Assembly (NCBI GenBank): GCA_016297895.1
Contig: JAEDFS010000001.1
Coordinates: forward strand, 127,652 to 191,651
Direction of reading: 5' to 3'
Source: Marvinbryantia sp.
GTDB lineage: Bacteria > Bacillota > Clostridia > Lachnospirales > Lachnospiraceae
Length of the DNA: 64,000 bases
A model generated the notes under the pieces. That model did no database searches. It worked only from the letters and a program-made list of their open reading frames with translations, and had not been told where the DNA came from. The position numbers and the translations under genes are program-made. Shown piece by piece: positions 52,344-62,391 of this stretch. Position 1 is the stretch's first letter, and each line of letters opens with the position of its first letter.

Positions 52344-55300
52344 ATGGCAAGAAAAATGAAGACCATGGATGGTAACCATGCAGCAGCTCATGCTTCTTAC
52401 GCATATACTGATGTAGCGGCTATTTATCCGATTACCCCTTCATCTGTTATGGCAGAAGCAACAGACGAATGGGCAACACAGGGAAGAAAGAATATCTTCG
52501 GACAGGAAGTTCAGGTAACTGAAATGCAGTCTGAAGCAGGTGCAGCAGGTACCGTACACGGCTCTCTGGCAGCAGGTGCACTGACCACCACCTATACAGC
52601 TTCTCAGGGTCTGTTACTGATGATCCCGAACCTTTACAAGATCGCAGGTGAGCAGCTTCCGGGCGTATTCAACGTATCCGCTCGTGCACTGGCAAGCCAT
52701 GCACTTTCTATCTTTGGTGATCATTCCGACGTATATGCATGTCGTCAGACAGGTGCAGCTATGCTGTGCGAATCTTCTGTACAGGAAGTTATGGACCTGA
52801 CTCCGGTTGCACACTGTGCTGCAATCAAAGGCCGTATTCCGTTTATCAACTTCTTTGATGGTTTCCGTACTTCTCACGAGATCCAGAAGATCGAGACATG
52901 GGATTACGAAGATCTGAAAGATATGGTAGATATGGATGCCATCGACGCATTCAGAAAACATGCTCTCAACCCGAATCATCCGTGCCAGAGAGGTTCCGCT
53001 CAGAACCCGGATATCTTCTTCCAGGCAAGAGAAGCATGCAACCCCTACTACGATGCTATGCCGGCAATCGTACAGGAGTACATGGATAAAGTAAATGCAA
53101 AGATCGGTACAGATTACAAACTGTTTAACTACTATGGTGCAGCAGATGCAGAAAAAGTGATCATCGCTATGGGCTCTGTATGTGATACCATCGAAGAGAC
53201 CATCGATTACTTAACTGCAGCAGGCGAAAAAGTCGGCGTTGTAAAAGTACGTCTGTACAGACCGTTCTGCGCAGAGGCTCTGATCAATGCAATTCCGGAT
53301 ACCGTAAAAGTTATTAATGTATTAGACAGAACAAAAGAGCCGGGTGCTCAGGGCGAACCGCTGTACCTGGACGTTGTAGCAGCTCTGAAGGGCAGCAAGT
53401 TTGATGCAGTGACCATCAACTCCGGACGTTACGGACTTGGTTCCAAAGACACCACACCGGCACAGATCGTTGCTGTTTACAACAACACAGATAAGAAACT
53501 GTTCACCATCGGTATCAACGATGATGTAACCAACCTGTCTCTGCCGCTGGGCGAGCCGCTGGTAACTACTCCGGAAGGAACCATCAACTGTAAGTTCTGG
53601 GGTCTGGGTGCTGACGGTACTGTTGGTGCAAACAAGAACTCCATCAAGATCATCGGTGACAACACAGATATGTACGCTCAGGCTTACTTCGATTATGACT
53701 CCAAGAAGTCCGGCGGTGTGACCATGTCTCACCTGCGTTTCGGTAAGACTCCGATCAAATCTACATATCTGATCCATAAGGCAAACTTCGTGGCATGCCA
53801 CAACCCGTCTTATGTAAGAAAATACAACATGGTACAGGAGCTGGTTGACGGCGGTACCTTCCTTCTGAACTGCCCGTGGGATATGGAAGGAATCGAAAAG
53901 CACTTACCGGGCCAGGTAAAGAGCTTTATCGCAAATCACAACATCAAATTCTATGTGATCGACGGTATCAAGATCGGTAAGGAGATCGGACTTGGCGGAC
54001 GTATCAACACCGTTCTTCAGTCTGCATTCTTCAAACTGGCAAACATCATTCCGGAAGAGCAGGCAATCGACCTGATGAAAGCTGCTGCAAAAGCAACTTA
54101 CGGACGTAAGGGTGATGCAATCGTTCAGATGAACTATGATGCAATCGATGCAGGTGCAAAACAGGTAGTAGAGATCACCGTACCGGAAAGCTGGAAAGAT
54201 GCAGCTGATGAAGGTCTGGCTACTACAACAGCTACCGGATCCAGAAAAGATGTTGTTGATTTCGTAAACAACATTCAGAGCAAAGTAAATGCACAGGAAG
54301 GTAACACACTGCCTGTATCTGCATTTAAAGAATATGTTGACGGCTCCACACCTTCAGGTGCAGCAGCATTTGAAAAACGTGGTATCGCAGTAGATATCCC
54401 GGTATGGAATCCGGAAAACTGTATCCAGTGTAACAGATGTTCTTATGTCTGCCCGCACGCAGTTATCCGTCCGATCGCTATGACAGAGGAAGAAGCAGCT
54501 GCAGCTCCGGAAGGACTGAAGAGTCTGCCGCTGACAGGTATGGCTGATTACAAGTTCGCTATGGTTGTATCCGCTTACGACTGTACCGGATGTGGTTCCT
54601 GTGCAAATGTCTGCCCGGGCAAGAAGGGTGCAAAGGCTCTGACCATGGAGAACATGGAAGCAAATGCAGGAGCACAGAAATACTTCGATTACGCAGTAGA
54701 ACTGCCGATCAAGACCGATGTAGTAGAGAAATTCAAAGAGAATACCGTAAAGGGATCTCAGTTCAAACAGCCGCTGCTTGAGTTCTCAGGCGCATGTGCA
54801 GGTTGTGGTGAAACTCCGTACGCAAAACTGATCACTCAGCTGTTCGGTGACAGAATGTACATTGCAAACGCAACAGGATGTTCTTCTATCTGGGGTAACT
54901 CCTCACCGTCTACACCGTACACAGTAAATGCTAAGGGTCAGGGTCCTGCATGGGCTAACTCCCTGTTCGAAGACAACGCTGAGTTTGGTTACGGTATGTT
55001 ACTGGCTCAGAAAGCTCTGAGAAACGGTCTGAAGACAAAAGTAGAAGCTCTTGTGGCAGCTACAGATAAAGAAGATGTGAAGGCAGCAGCTCAGGAATGG
55101 CTGGATACCTTCAATGTAGGTGTAACCAACGGTGCAGCTACAGACAAGCTGGTAGCAGCTCTGGAAGCATGCGGATGTGAAAAAGCTCAGGAGATCCTGA
55201 AAGATAAAGATTATCTTGCTAAGAAGTCCCAGTGGATCTTCGGTGGTGACGGATGGGCATACGACATCGGATTCGGTGGTGTTGACCATGTACTGGCAAG

Positions 55301-55892
55301 CGGACAGGATATCAATATCATGGTATTCGATACCGAAGTTTACTCCAACACAGGCGGACAGTCTTCCAAGGCTACACCGACAGGTGCAGTTGCACAGTTC
55401 GCTGCAGGCGGTAAAGAAGTGAAGAAGAAAGACCTGGCTGGAATCGCTATGACTTATGGTTATGTATATGTAGCTCAGATCGCTATGGGTGCTGACTACA
55501 ACCAGACCGTAAAAGCAATTGCAGAAGCAGAAGCTTATCCGGGACCGTCACTGATCATCGCATACGCTCCGTGTATCAACCACGGTATCAAGAAGGGTAT
55601 GAGCAAAGCTCAGACAGAGGAAGAACTGGCTGTTAAGTCCGGTTACTGGTACAACTTCCGCTTCAACCCGGCTCTGGCTGCAGAGGGTAAAGATGCATTT
55701 ACTCTGGACAGCAAGGCTCCGGATTACGAAGGATACCAGGGATTCCTGGATGGAGAAGTACGTTACAATTCACTGAAACGTGCTAATCCGGAAAAGGCTG
55801 CAAGACTGTTCGCTAAATCTGAAGAGCAGGCTAAGGCTAAATACGCACATCTGAGCAAACTGGTTGGTCTGTACGCAAAAGATGCTGAGTAA
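52344..55892 (+). CDS. nifJ: Pyruvate:ferredoxin (flavodoxin) oxidoreductase
   Basis: A 1182-residue single-chain enzyme that turns pyruvate and CoA into acetyl-CoA, CO2 and reduced ferredoxin, the central step of clostridial fermentation and the source of acetyl-CoA for the fatty-acid operon. Seen in order: pyrimidine-binding N-terminal domain (TDVAAIYPITPSSVMAE), a middle CoA-binding region, two ferredoxin motifs CIQCNRCSYVCP and CTGCGSCANVCP, a third-cluster cysteine region CAGCGETPYAKL and the thiamine-diphosphate region FGGDGWAYDIGFGG with DTEVYSNTGGQ. Codon choice looks strongly biased, as for a highly expressed gene. AAGGAGGAA precedes the ATG. Confidence 0.97.
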   Translation: MARKMKTMDGNHAAAHASYAYTDVAAIYPITPSSVMAEATDEWATQGRKNIFGQEVQVTEMQSEAGAAGTVHGSLAAGALTTTYTASQGLLLMIPNLYKIAGEQLPGVFNVSARALASHALSIFGDHSDVYACRQTGAAMLCESSVQEVMDLTPVAHCAAIKGRIPFINFFDGFRTSHEIQKIETWDYEDLKDMVDMDAIDAFRKHALNPNHPCQRGSAQNPDIFFQAREACNPYYDAMPAIVQEYMDKVNAKIGTDYKLFNYYGAADAEKVIIAMGSVCDTIEETIDYLTAAGEKVGVVKVRLYRPFCAEALINAIPDTVKVINVLDRTKEPGAQGEPLYLDVVAALKGSKFDAVTINSGRYGLGSKDTTPAQIVAVYNNTDKKLFTIGINDDVTNLSLPLGEPLVTTPEGTINCKFWGLGADGTVGANKNSIKIIGDNTDMYAQAYFDYDSKKSGGVTMSHLRFGKTPIKSTYLIHKANFVACHNPSYVRKYNMVQELVDGGTFLLNCPWDMEGIEKHLPGQVKSFIANHNIKFYVIDGIKIGKEIGLGGRINTVLQSAFFKLANIIPEEQAIDLMKAAAKATYGRKGDAIVQMNYDAIDAGAKQVVEITVPESWKDAADEGLATTTATGSRKDVVDFVNNIQSKVNAQEGNTLPVSAFKEYVDGSTPSGAAAFEKRGIAVDIPVWNPENCIQCNRCSYVCPHAVIRPIAMTEEEAAAAPEGLKSLPLTGMADYKFAMVVSAYDCTGCGSCANVCPGKKGAKALTMENMEANAGAQKYFDYAVELPIKTDVVEKFKENTVKGSQFKQPLLEFSGACAGCGETPYAKLITQLFGDRMYIANATGCSSIWGNSSPSTPYTVNAKGQGPAWANSLFEDNAEFGYGMLLAQKALRNGLKTKVEALVAATDKEDVKAAAQEWLDTFNVGVTNGAATDKLVAALEACGCEKAQEILKDKDYLAKKSQWIFGGDGWAYDIGFGGVDHVLASGQDINIMVFDTEVYSNTGGQSSKATPTGAVAQFAAGGKEVKKKDLAGIAMTYGYVYVAQIAMGADYNQTVKAIAEAEAYPGPSLIIAYAPCINHGIKKGMSKAQTEEELAVKSGYWYNFRFNPALAAEGKDAFTLDSKAPDYEGYQGFLDGEVRYNSLKRANPEKAARLFAKSEEQAKAKYAHLSKLVGLYAKDAE

Positions 55893-55926
55893 ATAGAGTT
55901 TTATCGGCAATGCGATAAAGATAGGG

Positions 55927-55955
55927 AAGAGCTGGCGTTTGCGCCGGCTCTTCTT
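55927..55955 (+). terminator. nifJ terminator
   Basis: AAGAGCTGGCG and CGCCGGCTCTT form an 11-bp stem (one G-U pair) with a 4-base loop and a short T-rich tail, 35 bp after the stop codon. Confidence 0.82.
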
Positions 55956-55958
55956 GTA

Positions 55959-55989
55959 TCACAGGAAAGTGCTGTGCACTTTCCTGTGA
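55959..55989. repeat. Perfect 14-bp inverted repeat after the nifJ terminator
   Basis: TCACAGGAAAGTGC and GCACTTTCCTGTGA surround a 3-base loop. No T-run follows on the plus strand. It lies 28 bp before the next start codon, so it could be a second stop structure, an mRNA element in the leader of the next gene, or a protein-binding site. Confidence 0.65.
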
Positions 55990-56016
55990 CATAAAAGGAA
56001 AAGAGAGGTACATGAG

Positions 56017-57030
56017 ATGACATATCAGGAAATTCTAGAACAGGCACGTACCTGTATCGGAAAATACTGTAAGGCATGTCCGGTCTGCAATGGCAGGGCA
56101 TGCAAAAATCAGATCCCGGGTCCCGGAGCAAAAGGAGTCGGTGATACAGCCATCCGCAATTACGATAAATGGCAGGAGATCCGTATAAACATGGATACTC
56201 TGTGCGATAATAAACCGGTAAACACAGAACTGGAGCTGTTCGGACAGACGTTCCGATATCCGTTTTTTGCGGGTCCGGTAGGCGCAGTGAATCTTCATTA
56301 CGGTGAGATCTATAATGATGAATCCTACAATGATATTCTGGTCTCTGCCTGTGCGGAAGCAGGAATCGCAGCATTTACCGGAGACGGTGTCAATCCGGCA
56401 GTCATGGAGGGAGCGACAGCTGCGATCCGCAAAGCAGGTGGAAAAGGAGTTCCTACTGTAAAACCTTGGAATGCGGAGACGGTGAATGAGAAGATGGCTC
56501 TGGTTCGTGAGGCAGGTGCATTTGCAGTGGCTATGGATGTGGATGCGGCAGGTCTTCCCTTCTTAAAGAACATGACTCCGCCGGCAGGCAGGAAATCCGT
56601 AGAAGAATTGCGGGAAGTAGTAAAAGCGGCAGGAGTGCCCTTTATTGTGAAAGGAATCATGACAGTCAAAGGAGCACAGAAAGCTATGGAAGCCGGAGCA
56701 GCGGCCATCGTAGTATCCAACCACGGAGGACGTGTACTGGATCAGTGTCCGGCAACGGCTGAAGTTCTGGAAGAGATTGTAAAAGCGGTCGACGGAAAAA
56801 TGAAGGTTCTGGTAGATGGAGGAATCCGTTCCGGAGTGGATGTATTTAAGGCACTGGCTCTGGGAGCAGACGGTGTGCTGATCTGCAGACCTTTTGTGAC
56901 GGCTCTTTATGGAGGAGCGGAAGACGGCGTAAAAGCTTATATTGAGAAAATTGGTGCTGAGCTTGAGGATACCATGGCAATGTGCGGTGCTGCCAGCCTG
57001 GGAGAGATCACCAGAGATATGGTACGGTAA
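56017..57030 (+). CDS. FMN-dependent alpha-hydroxy-acid oxidizing protein
   Basis: A 337-residue member of the alpha-hydroxy-acid oxidase/dehydrogenase family. The FMN barrel shows PFFAGPVGAVNL, VDAAGLPF, FIVKGIMTVKGA with the flavin-contacting lysine, VVSNHGGRVLDQ with the catalytic histidine and VDGGIRSGVDVFKAL. The N-terminus has a cysteine-rich stretch CKACPVCNGRAC not found in lactate oxidases, possibly a metal or Fe-S site. The substrate (lactate, another hydroxy acid, or something different) is not evident. GAGAGGTAC precedes the ATG, and the M16 protease follows after 15 bp. Confidence 0.88.
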   Translation: MTYQEILEQARTCIGKYCKACPVCNGRACKNQIPGPGAKGVGDTAIRNYDKWQEIRINMDTLCDNKPVNTELELFGQTFRYPFFAGPVGAVNLHYGEIYNDESYNDILVSACAEAGIAAFTGDGVNPAVMEGATAAIRKAGGKGVPTVKPWNAETVNEKMALVREAGAFAVAMDVDAAGLPFLKNMTPPAGRKSVEELREVVKAAGVPFIVKGIMTVKGAQKAMEAGAAAIVVSNHGGRVLDQCPATAEVLEEIVKAVDGKMKVLVDGGIRSGVDVFKALALGADGVLICRPFVTALYGGAEDGVKAYIEKIGAELEDTMAMCGAASLGEITRDMVR

Positions 57031-57045
57031 ATTTGGAGGTAGGAA

Positions 57046-59967
57046 ATGTTTCGTAGTTTATCGGAATATGATGTGATTAAGACAGAGGAGATCAGGGATA
57101 TCAGATCCACAGGAACACTGCTGCGCCACAGAAAAAGCGGAGCCAGAGTGATGCTTATGGAAAATGAAGATGAAAATAAGGTATTTGATATCTGTTTTCG
57201 TACACCGCCTGCGGACAGTACCGGTGTGGCTCACATTCTGGAGCACAGTGTACTCTGCGGGAGCAAAAAGTTCCCGTCCAAGGATCCTTTTGTGGAACTG
57301 GCAAAAGGCTCACTGAATACATTTTTAAATGCCATGACCTATCCGGATAAGACCATGTATCCGGTGGCAAGCTGCAATATGAAAGACTTCTGCAACCTGA
57401 TGGGTGTATATATGGATGCAGTATTTTTCCCCAATATTTATGAAAAGGAAGAAATATTCCGTCAGGAGGGCTGGAGCTATGTGCTGGAGAAGCCGGAAGA
57501 TGAGCTGACCTACAATGGGGTCGTATACAATGAAATGAAAGGGGTATTTTCCTCATCGGACGATGTGCTGGAGAGGGAGATCATGAATTCTCTGTTCCCG
57601 GATACCCCCTACGGCATTGAATCGGGAGGAGATCCCAAGGTGATCCCTGATTTAAGTTATTCTGATTTCCTGAGTTTTCACAGTAAATATTATCATCCTT
57701 CCAATTGCTATATCTATCTGTATGGAAATATGGATATGGAGGAACGTCTTTCCTGGCTGGATCGGGAATACCTGAGTAAATATGATGCGATGGAGATCCA
57801 GTCGGAGATTCCCATGCAGAAGCCTTTTGAAAAGAACGTGGAGATCGAAAAGACGTATTCCATTGCAGGCGGAGATGAGGAAAAGGATCATACTTATCTG
57901 GCTTATAATCTGGTGTGCGGGGATGTTCTGGATGTGAATCTCTCCGGAGCCATGTCGATCATTGAATATGTACTCCTTTCTGCACCGGGAGCACCGCTGA
58001 AGCAGGCACTTCTGGATGCCGGAATCGGAAAAGATATTGAAGGCGGATATGAAAGCGGGATCCGTCAGCCTTATTTTTCTGTAATCGCCAAGTATGCCAA
58101 TCCGGAGGATAAAGAACGTTTTCTTGCGGTTATCCGGGAGACACTGACAGAACTGGCGAACCACGGTCTGGAAGAAAAAGCATTGCTGGCCGGAATCAAT
58201 AACCTGGAATTCAAATTCCGTGAGGCAGATTACGGAAATTATCCGAAAGGGCTGATGTATGGTATCGACACCTTCGACAGCTGGCTTTACGATGACAATG
58301 CTCCTTTTGACTATCTGCGTCAGCTGGAGGTCTGCAGATTCCTGAAGGAAAAAGTGGGAACCGGTTATTATGAAGAACTGATCCGGACGTATCTTCTTAA
58401 CAATCCCCATTCTTCCCTGATCGTCATGGTGCCGGAAAAGGGGCTGACTGCAAAAGAGGATCAGCAGGTACGGGAAAGGCTGCAACGCTATAAAGAGAGT
58501 CTGAGTAAAGAGCAGATCCTTGAACTGGTTGAGAAGACAGAGAAGCTGAGGGCATTCCAGGAGGCACCCTCCACGGAGGAAGAACTGAAGGCGATCCCTC
58601 TTTTAAAGCTTGAGGATATTGACGCGAAAACGGCTCCTTTATATAATGAAGAATATCATCTGGGGGATACGCTCCTTCTGCATCACAATGTGGATACCAA
58701 TGGAATCGCCTATCTGGATCTTCTGTTTGATCTTAAGGATGTGCCGGATGAACTGCTGGGATATGCAGGGATCTTAAAAGGGGTTCTGGGCATGGTGAGC
58801 ACCGAACATTACGGATACCGGGAACTGAGCAATGAGATCAACATTCACTCCGGCGGAATCTACCCGACGATGAATGCCTATGCAGATACCCGTACAGCCG
58901 GAGCCTTTGACAGCAAGTTTGAGATCAAAGCCAAGGTACTCTATGATCAGCTTGACTTTGCCTTTGACATGATCCGTGAGATCCTGTTTACTTCTGTTCT
59001 GGATGATGAAAAGCGTCTTTACGAGATTATTGCTCAGCTGAAATCCAGACTCCAGGTTCGTCTCACCAGTGCAGGACATTCTGCGGCGGCTACAAGAGCC
59101 ATGTCCGCTTTTTCGGGAGTATCGGCTTTTAACGATACAGTCAGCGGCATTTCCTTCTATAAACTGGTAGAATCTCTGGAAGAGCATTTTGAGGAGAAAA
59201 AGGGAACCCTGATCGGTAATCTGAAAAAGCTGATGGATCTGATCTTCTGCAGGGAACATCTGATGGTGAGCCTGACCTGTGAAAAAGAGGCGCTGGAGAG
59301 TGTCAGGGAACGAACAGAAGATCTTCTCTCTGTTCTTCCCGGGAGAGAACAGAGAAAACTGCAGGCACAGTCGGTGATTCCGGAAAGAGAAAGTGAAGGA
59401 TTTGAGACTTCCTCACAGGTGCAGTATGTAGCTCTGGCCGGCAGCTACCGAAGAGCCGGATATGAGTATACCGGTGCGCTTCGGATCTTAAAAGTCATTA
59501 TGGGCTATGAGTATCTCTGGACCAATATCAGGGTACAGGGCGGGGCCTATGGCTGCATGAGCGGTTTTGGAAGAAGCGGAGATTCCTATTTTGTTTCCTA
59601 CCGTGACCCCCATCTTGGACGAACGGTGGAGGTGTATCGCAAAGTGTCAGATTATGTGAAAAATTTCCGGGTCAGTGAGCGTGATATGTGCAAATATATC
59701 ATCGGAACCATCAGTGAGATGGATACGCCTTTAAATCCTATGGCAAAGGGACAGCGTTCCTTAAGCGCATATCTGGGACATATTTCCGAACAGGATCTGC
59801 AAAGAGAACGGGACGAAGTCCTTGGAGCCAATCCGGGAACCATCCGGGCACTGGCGCCGCTGATGGAAGCGATCATATCGGATGATCATATCTGTGTCAT
59901 TGGAAATGAAGAAAAGATCCGAAAGGAAACCGGCGTTAAGCTGGATAAGAAACCCCTGATTGGATAG
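57046..59967 (+). CDS. M16-family metallopeptidase, PreP/insulinase type
   Basis: A 973-residue peptidase with the inverted zinc motif HILEH (HxxEH) near residue 66 in VAHILEHSVLCGS, and the third ligand glutamate in YNEMKGVFSS further on. The remaining domains match presequence-protease (M16C) organisation, including a C-terminal inactive copy with GGAYGCMSGF. These enzymes degrade unstructured peptides, and in bacteria act in the cytoplasm. No signal peptide is seen. TTGGAGGTAGG precedes the start. It is followed after 29 bp by era. Confidence 0.92.
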   Translation: MFRSLSEYDVIKTEEIRDIRSTGTLLRHRKSGARVMLMENEDENKVFDICFRTPPADSTGVAHILEHSVLCGSKKFPSKDPFVELAKGSLNTFLNAMTYPDKTMYPVASCNMKDFCNLMGVYMDAVFFPNIYEKEEIFRQEGWSYVLEKPEDELTYNGVVYNEMKGVFSSSDDVLEREIMNSLFPDTPYGIESGGDPKVIPDLSYSDFLSFHSKYYHPSNCYIYLYGNMDMEERLSWLDREYLSKYDAMEIQSEIPMQKPFEKNVEIEKTYSIAGGDEEKDHTYLAYNLVCGDVLDVNLSGAMSIIEYVLLSAPGAPLKQALLDAGIGKDIEGGYESGIRQPYFSVIAKYANPEDKERFLAVIRETLTELANHGLEEKALLAGINNLEFKFREADYGNYPKGLMYGIDTFDSWLYDDNAPFDYLRQLEVCRFLKEKVGTGYYEELIRTYLLNNPHSSLIVMVPEKGLTAKEDQQVRERLQRYKESLSKEQILELVEKTEKLRAFQEAPSTEEELKAIPLLKLEDIDAKTAPLYNEEYHLGDTLLLHHNVDTNGIAYLDLLFDLKDVPDELLGYAGILKGVLGMVSTEHYGYRELSNEINIHSGGIYPTMNAYADTRTAGAFDSKFEIKAKVLYDQLDFAFDMIREILFTSVLDDEKRLYEIIAQLKSRLQVRLTSAGHSAAATRAMSAFSGVSAFNDTVSGISFYKLVESLEEHFEEKKGTLIGNLKKLMDLIFCREHLMVSLTCEKEALESVRERTEDLLSVLPGREQRKLQAQSVIPERESEGFETSSQVQYVALAGSYRRAGYEYTGALRILKVIMGYEYLWTNIRVQGGAYGCMSGFGRSGDSYFVSYRDPHLGRTVEVYRKVSDYVKNFRVSERDMCKYIIGTISEMDTPLNPMAKGQRSLSAYLGHISEQDLQRERDEVLGANPGTIRALAPLMEAIISDDHICVIGNEEKIRKETGVKLDKKPLIG

Positions 59968-59996
59968 TGGGCGGCCATCCGCCGCCGGAGGAAAAC

Positions 59997-60929
59997 ATGA
60001 AGATTGATTTAGAAGAATTGCGAAATGCACCAAAGACAAAATCGGGATTTGCCACACTGATCGGGCGTCCAAATGTAGGAAAATCCACATTGATGAATCA
60101 TCTGATCGGACAGAAGATTGCCATCACATCCAATAAGCCTCAGACGACCCGCAACCGGATCCAGACAGTCTACACCTGTGACCGGGGGCAGATCGTATTC
60201 CTGGATACTCCCGGAATCCACAAGGCAAAAAACAAGCTGGGAGAATACATGGTAAATGTGGCGGAACGGACGTTGAATGAAGTAGATGTGATACTCTGGC
60301 TGGTGGAGCCCACCACATTTATCGGGGCCGGGGAGCGGCATATTGCGGAGCAGTTAAAACAGACCAGAACACCCGTGATCCTGATCATTAATAAAGTAGA
60401 TACTGTAAAAAAAGAAGAGATCATTAAATTCATGGATGCTTACCGGAAGCTGTATGAGTTTGCGGAGATCATTCCGGCTTCTGCTCTGCGGGCCCAGAAC
60501 CTGGATACGATCATTGAAGCAATCTTTAAATACCTGCCTTATGGACCGATGTTCTATGACGAGGATACCGTGACGGATCAGCCCCAGCGGCAGATTGTGG
60601 CGGAGATGATCCGGGAAAAGGCACTGCGTTGTCTGGATGAGGAGGTTCCTCACGGAATCGCTGTGGCCATCGACACCATGAAAGAGCGAAACGGCGGACA
60701 GATCTTTGACATTGATGCCACCATTATCTGCGAGCGGGATTCTCATAAGGGAATCATCATCGGTAAAAGCGGAGCAATGTTGAAAAAGATCGGTTCATCC
60801 GCAAGAAGAGATATTGAAAATATGCTGGAAGCGAAGGTGAACCTGCAGCTTTGGGTCAAGGTCAAAAAAGACTGGCGTGACAGTGATTTTATGATCAAAA
60901 ACTTTGGCTATGATAAAAAGGAAATCTAA
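59997..60929 (+). CDS. era: GTPase Era
   Basis: Essential GTPase of 30S ribosome assembly. The 310-residue protein has G1 GRPNVGKST, the SNKPQTTRNRI switch, G3 DTPGIHKAKNKLGE, G4 NKVD, G5 SALRAQN and a C-terminal KH domain with IIGKSGAMLKKIG. The start at 59997, 5 bases after GGAGG, is preferred to an in-frame start inside the protease stop region. A small GGCGG/CCGCC hairpin lies just before. recO begins 3 bp after the stop. Confidence 0.97.
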   Translation: MKIDLEELRNAPKTKSGFATLIGRPNVGKSTLMNHLIGQKIAITSNKPQTTRNRIQTVYTCDRGQIVFLDTPGIHKAKNKLGEYMVNVAERTLNEVDVILWLVEPTTFIGAGERHIAEQLKQTRTPVILIINKVDTVKKEEIIKFMDAYRKLYEFAEIIPASALRAQNLDTIIEAIFKYLPYGPMFYDEDTVTDQPQRQIVAEMIREKALRCLDEEVPHGIAVAIDTMKERNGGQIFDIDATIICERDSHKGIIIGKSGAMLKKIGSSARRDIENMLEAKVNLQLWVKVKKDWRDSDFMIKNFGYDKKEI

Positions 60930-60932
60930 GCT

Positions 60933-61676
60933 ATGAGTGATAAGGTGGAGCTGACAGGCATGGTCCTGTCAGCTGTTCCCATAGGGGAATATGACAAACG
61001 AATCGTGCTTCTGACAAAAGAACGGGGAAAGATCAGCGGCTTTGCAAAAGGGGCCAGAAGACAGAACAGTCCGCTTCTGGCAGCAGCAAAGCCTTTTTCC
61101 TTTGGAACTTTTGAGTGTTTTGAGGGGCGTTCTTCCTATAATATGTACCAGGCTTCCATTTCCAATTATTTTGAAGAGCTTTCCACAGATTTTGAGAGTG
61201 CCTATTACGGAATGTATTTTCTGGAAATTGCTGATTATTATACGAGAGAGAACAGTGATGAGCGGGAAATGCTAAAGCTTATATATGTTTCTCTGCGAGC
61301 ACTGGAAAAGAAACGCCAGGACAGGAAGCTGGTACGCCGGATCTATGAACTGAAAGCCATGACCATCGCAGGAGAGTATCCTCAGTGCTTCTGTTGTACG
61401 GGCTGCGGGTGTGCCGGAGAGCTGACCGGGTTTTCTTTTGAAAAGAACGGAATGCTGTGCCGTCAGTGCATGTATGAATTCCATGGTGAAAAACTGCAGG
61501 AATCTACCATATATGCCATGCAGTATATCATTTCCTCCCCGGTGGAGAAGCTTTATACCTTTACGGTATCGGAGGAGGTGCTTCTGGAACTGGAACGGAT
61601 CATGACACGCCTTTGCCGGACATTTATCGATAAAAAGTTCAAGACCCTGGAAATTATTGAAACTTTGCAGATTTAG
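60933..61676 (+). CDS. recO: DNA repair protein RecO
   Basis: A 247-residue RecO, which anneals single-stranded DNA and loads RecA with RecR. The N-terminal OB-fold reads ELTGMVLSAVPIGEYDKRIVLLT in parts, the middle is helical, and a zinc finger of the family is present as CCTGCGCAGELTGF...LCRQC. It sits directly after era, the common order in Firmicutes. A new promoter starts right after the stop. Confidence 0.95.
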   Translation: MSDKVELTGMVLSAVPIGEYDKRIVLLTKERGKISGFAKGARRQNSPLLAAAKPFSFGTFECFEGRSSYNMYQASISNYFEELSTDFESAYYGMYFLEIADYYTRENSDEREMLKLIYVSLRALEKKRQDRKLVRRIYELKAMTIAGEYPQCFCCTGCGCAGELTGFSFEKNGMLCRQCMYEFHGEKLQESTIYAMQYIISSPVEKLYTFTVSEEVLLELERIMTRLCRTFIDKKFKTLEIIETLQI

Positions 61677-61679
61677 CAG

Positions 61680-61708
61680 TTGAAAATAGCAGGTAATCTT
61701 AGTATAAT
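61680..61708 (+). promoter_or_regulatory. Promoter for the lipoprotein-glyS unit
   Basis: TTGAAA and a perfect TATAAT are separated by 17 bp, immediately after recO and 32 bp before the lipoprotein start. Confidence 0.85.
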
Positions 61709-61740
61709 TGAATATGATTTATGTTTGGGAGGCAGATAAA

Positions 61741-62337
61741 ATGAAGAGGGGGCATTTGCTGGCGGTTTTGCTCTGTGCAGGCTGTATGCTGACAGGATGC
61801 AGCAGTTTTTCTCCTGATGTCAGCGGCATTTCCATAGACAAAAAAGGCGGGATCACGGAGGTCGTCAGAGAGATGTTTGATGAATCCGTGTACAGCAAAG
61901 AAGAACTGGAAAGTCAGCTTGGGACGGAAGTGGCGGAATATAACGCCCAGGCAGGAGCAGAGGTTGTAAAAGAAAAGAAATTACAGATCAAAGATGGTGT
62001 GGCTGTCCTAAAGATGACCTATGCGTCCTCCAGGGATTATGCGGCATTTAACAATCTGGACTTTTACTCCGGCGATATCATCGGTGCGGTTCAGGCGGGA
62101 TATATGTTTGAAGGAAGCTTTTACAAGGTGGAGAAAGGGACCGTGGATCAGAGCAGCAGTGTCTGGGGATCCGGTATTATCAGCGGAACCAATGACAGGG
62201 TTGCAGTATTTGAGGGACCGCTTCTGGTGGAAGTTCCGGGAGAGATCGTATATGTGAGCAGCAATATCCAGGTGACAGACAAGTCTACAGCAGTAGGCAG
62301 TCAGTCCGCAAGAGGATATGTGGTATATAAAGAGTAA
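61741..62337 (+). CDS. Lipoprotein of unknown function
   Basis: I do not recognise the family. From the ATG behind GGGAGGCAG the protein has 198 residues. It begins with a lipoprotein signal peptide (LLAVLLCAGCMLTGCSS; lipidated cysteine in LTGC). The mature part holds an acidic helix (EVVREMFDESVYSKEELESQL in segments) and a beta-rich C-terminal half ending EIVYVSSNIQVTD. It is exposed on the outer face of the membrane. It precedes glyS by 54 bp and may share its transcript. Confidence 0.8.
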   Translation: MKRGHLLAVLLCAGCMLTGCSSFSPDVSGISIDKKGGITEVVREMFDESVYSKEELESQLGTEVAEYNAQAGAEVVKEKKLQIKDGVAVLKMTYASSRDYAAFNNLDFYSGDIIGAVQAGYMFEGSFYKVEKGTVDQSSSVWGSGIISGTNDRVAVFEGPLLVEVPGEIVYVSSNIQVTDKSTAVGSQSARGYVVYKE

Positions 62338-62391
62338 CCGGGAACCGGAGCATCCGGTTCATCGGGATGAAGAAAGATGAGGAGAGAGAAC

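Noticed and set aside
62338..62391. T-box leader before glyS
   Set aside because: The gap is only about 54 bp and holds just a GAACCGGA/TCCGGTTC hairpin without a U-run; there is no room for the specifier loop and antiterminator.
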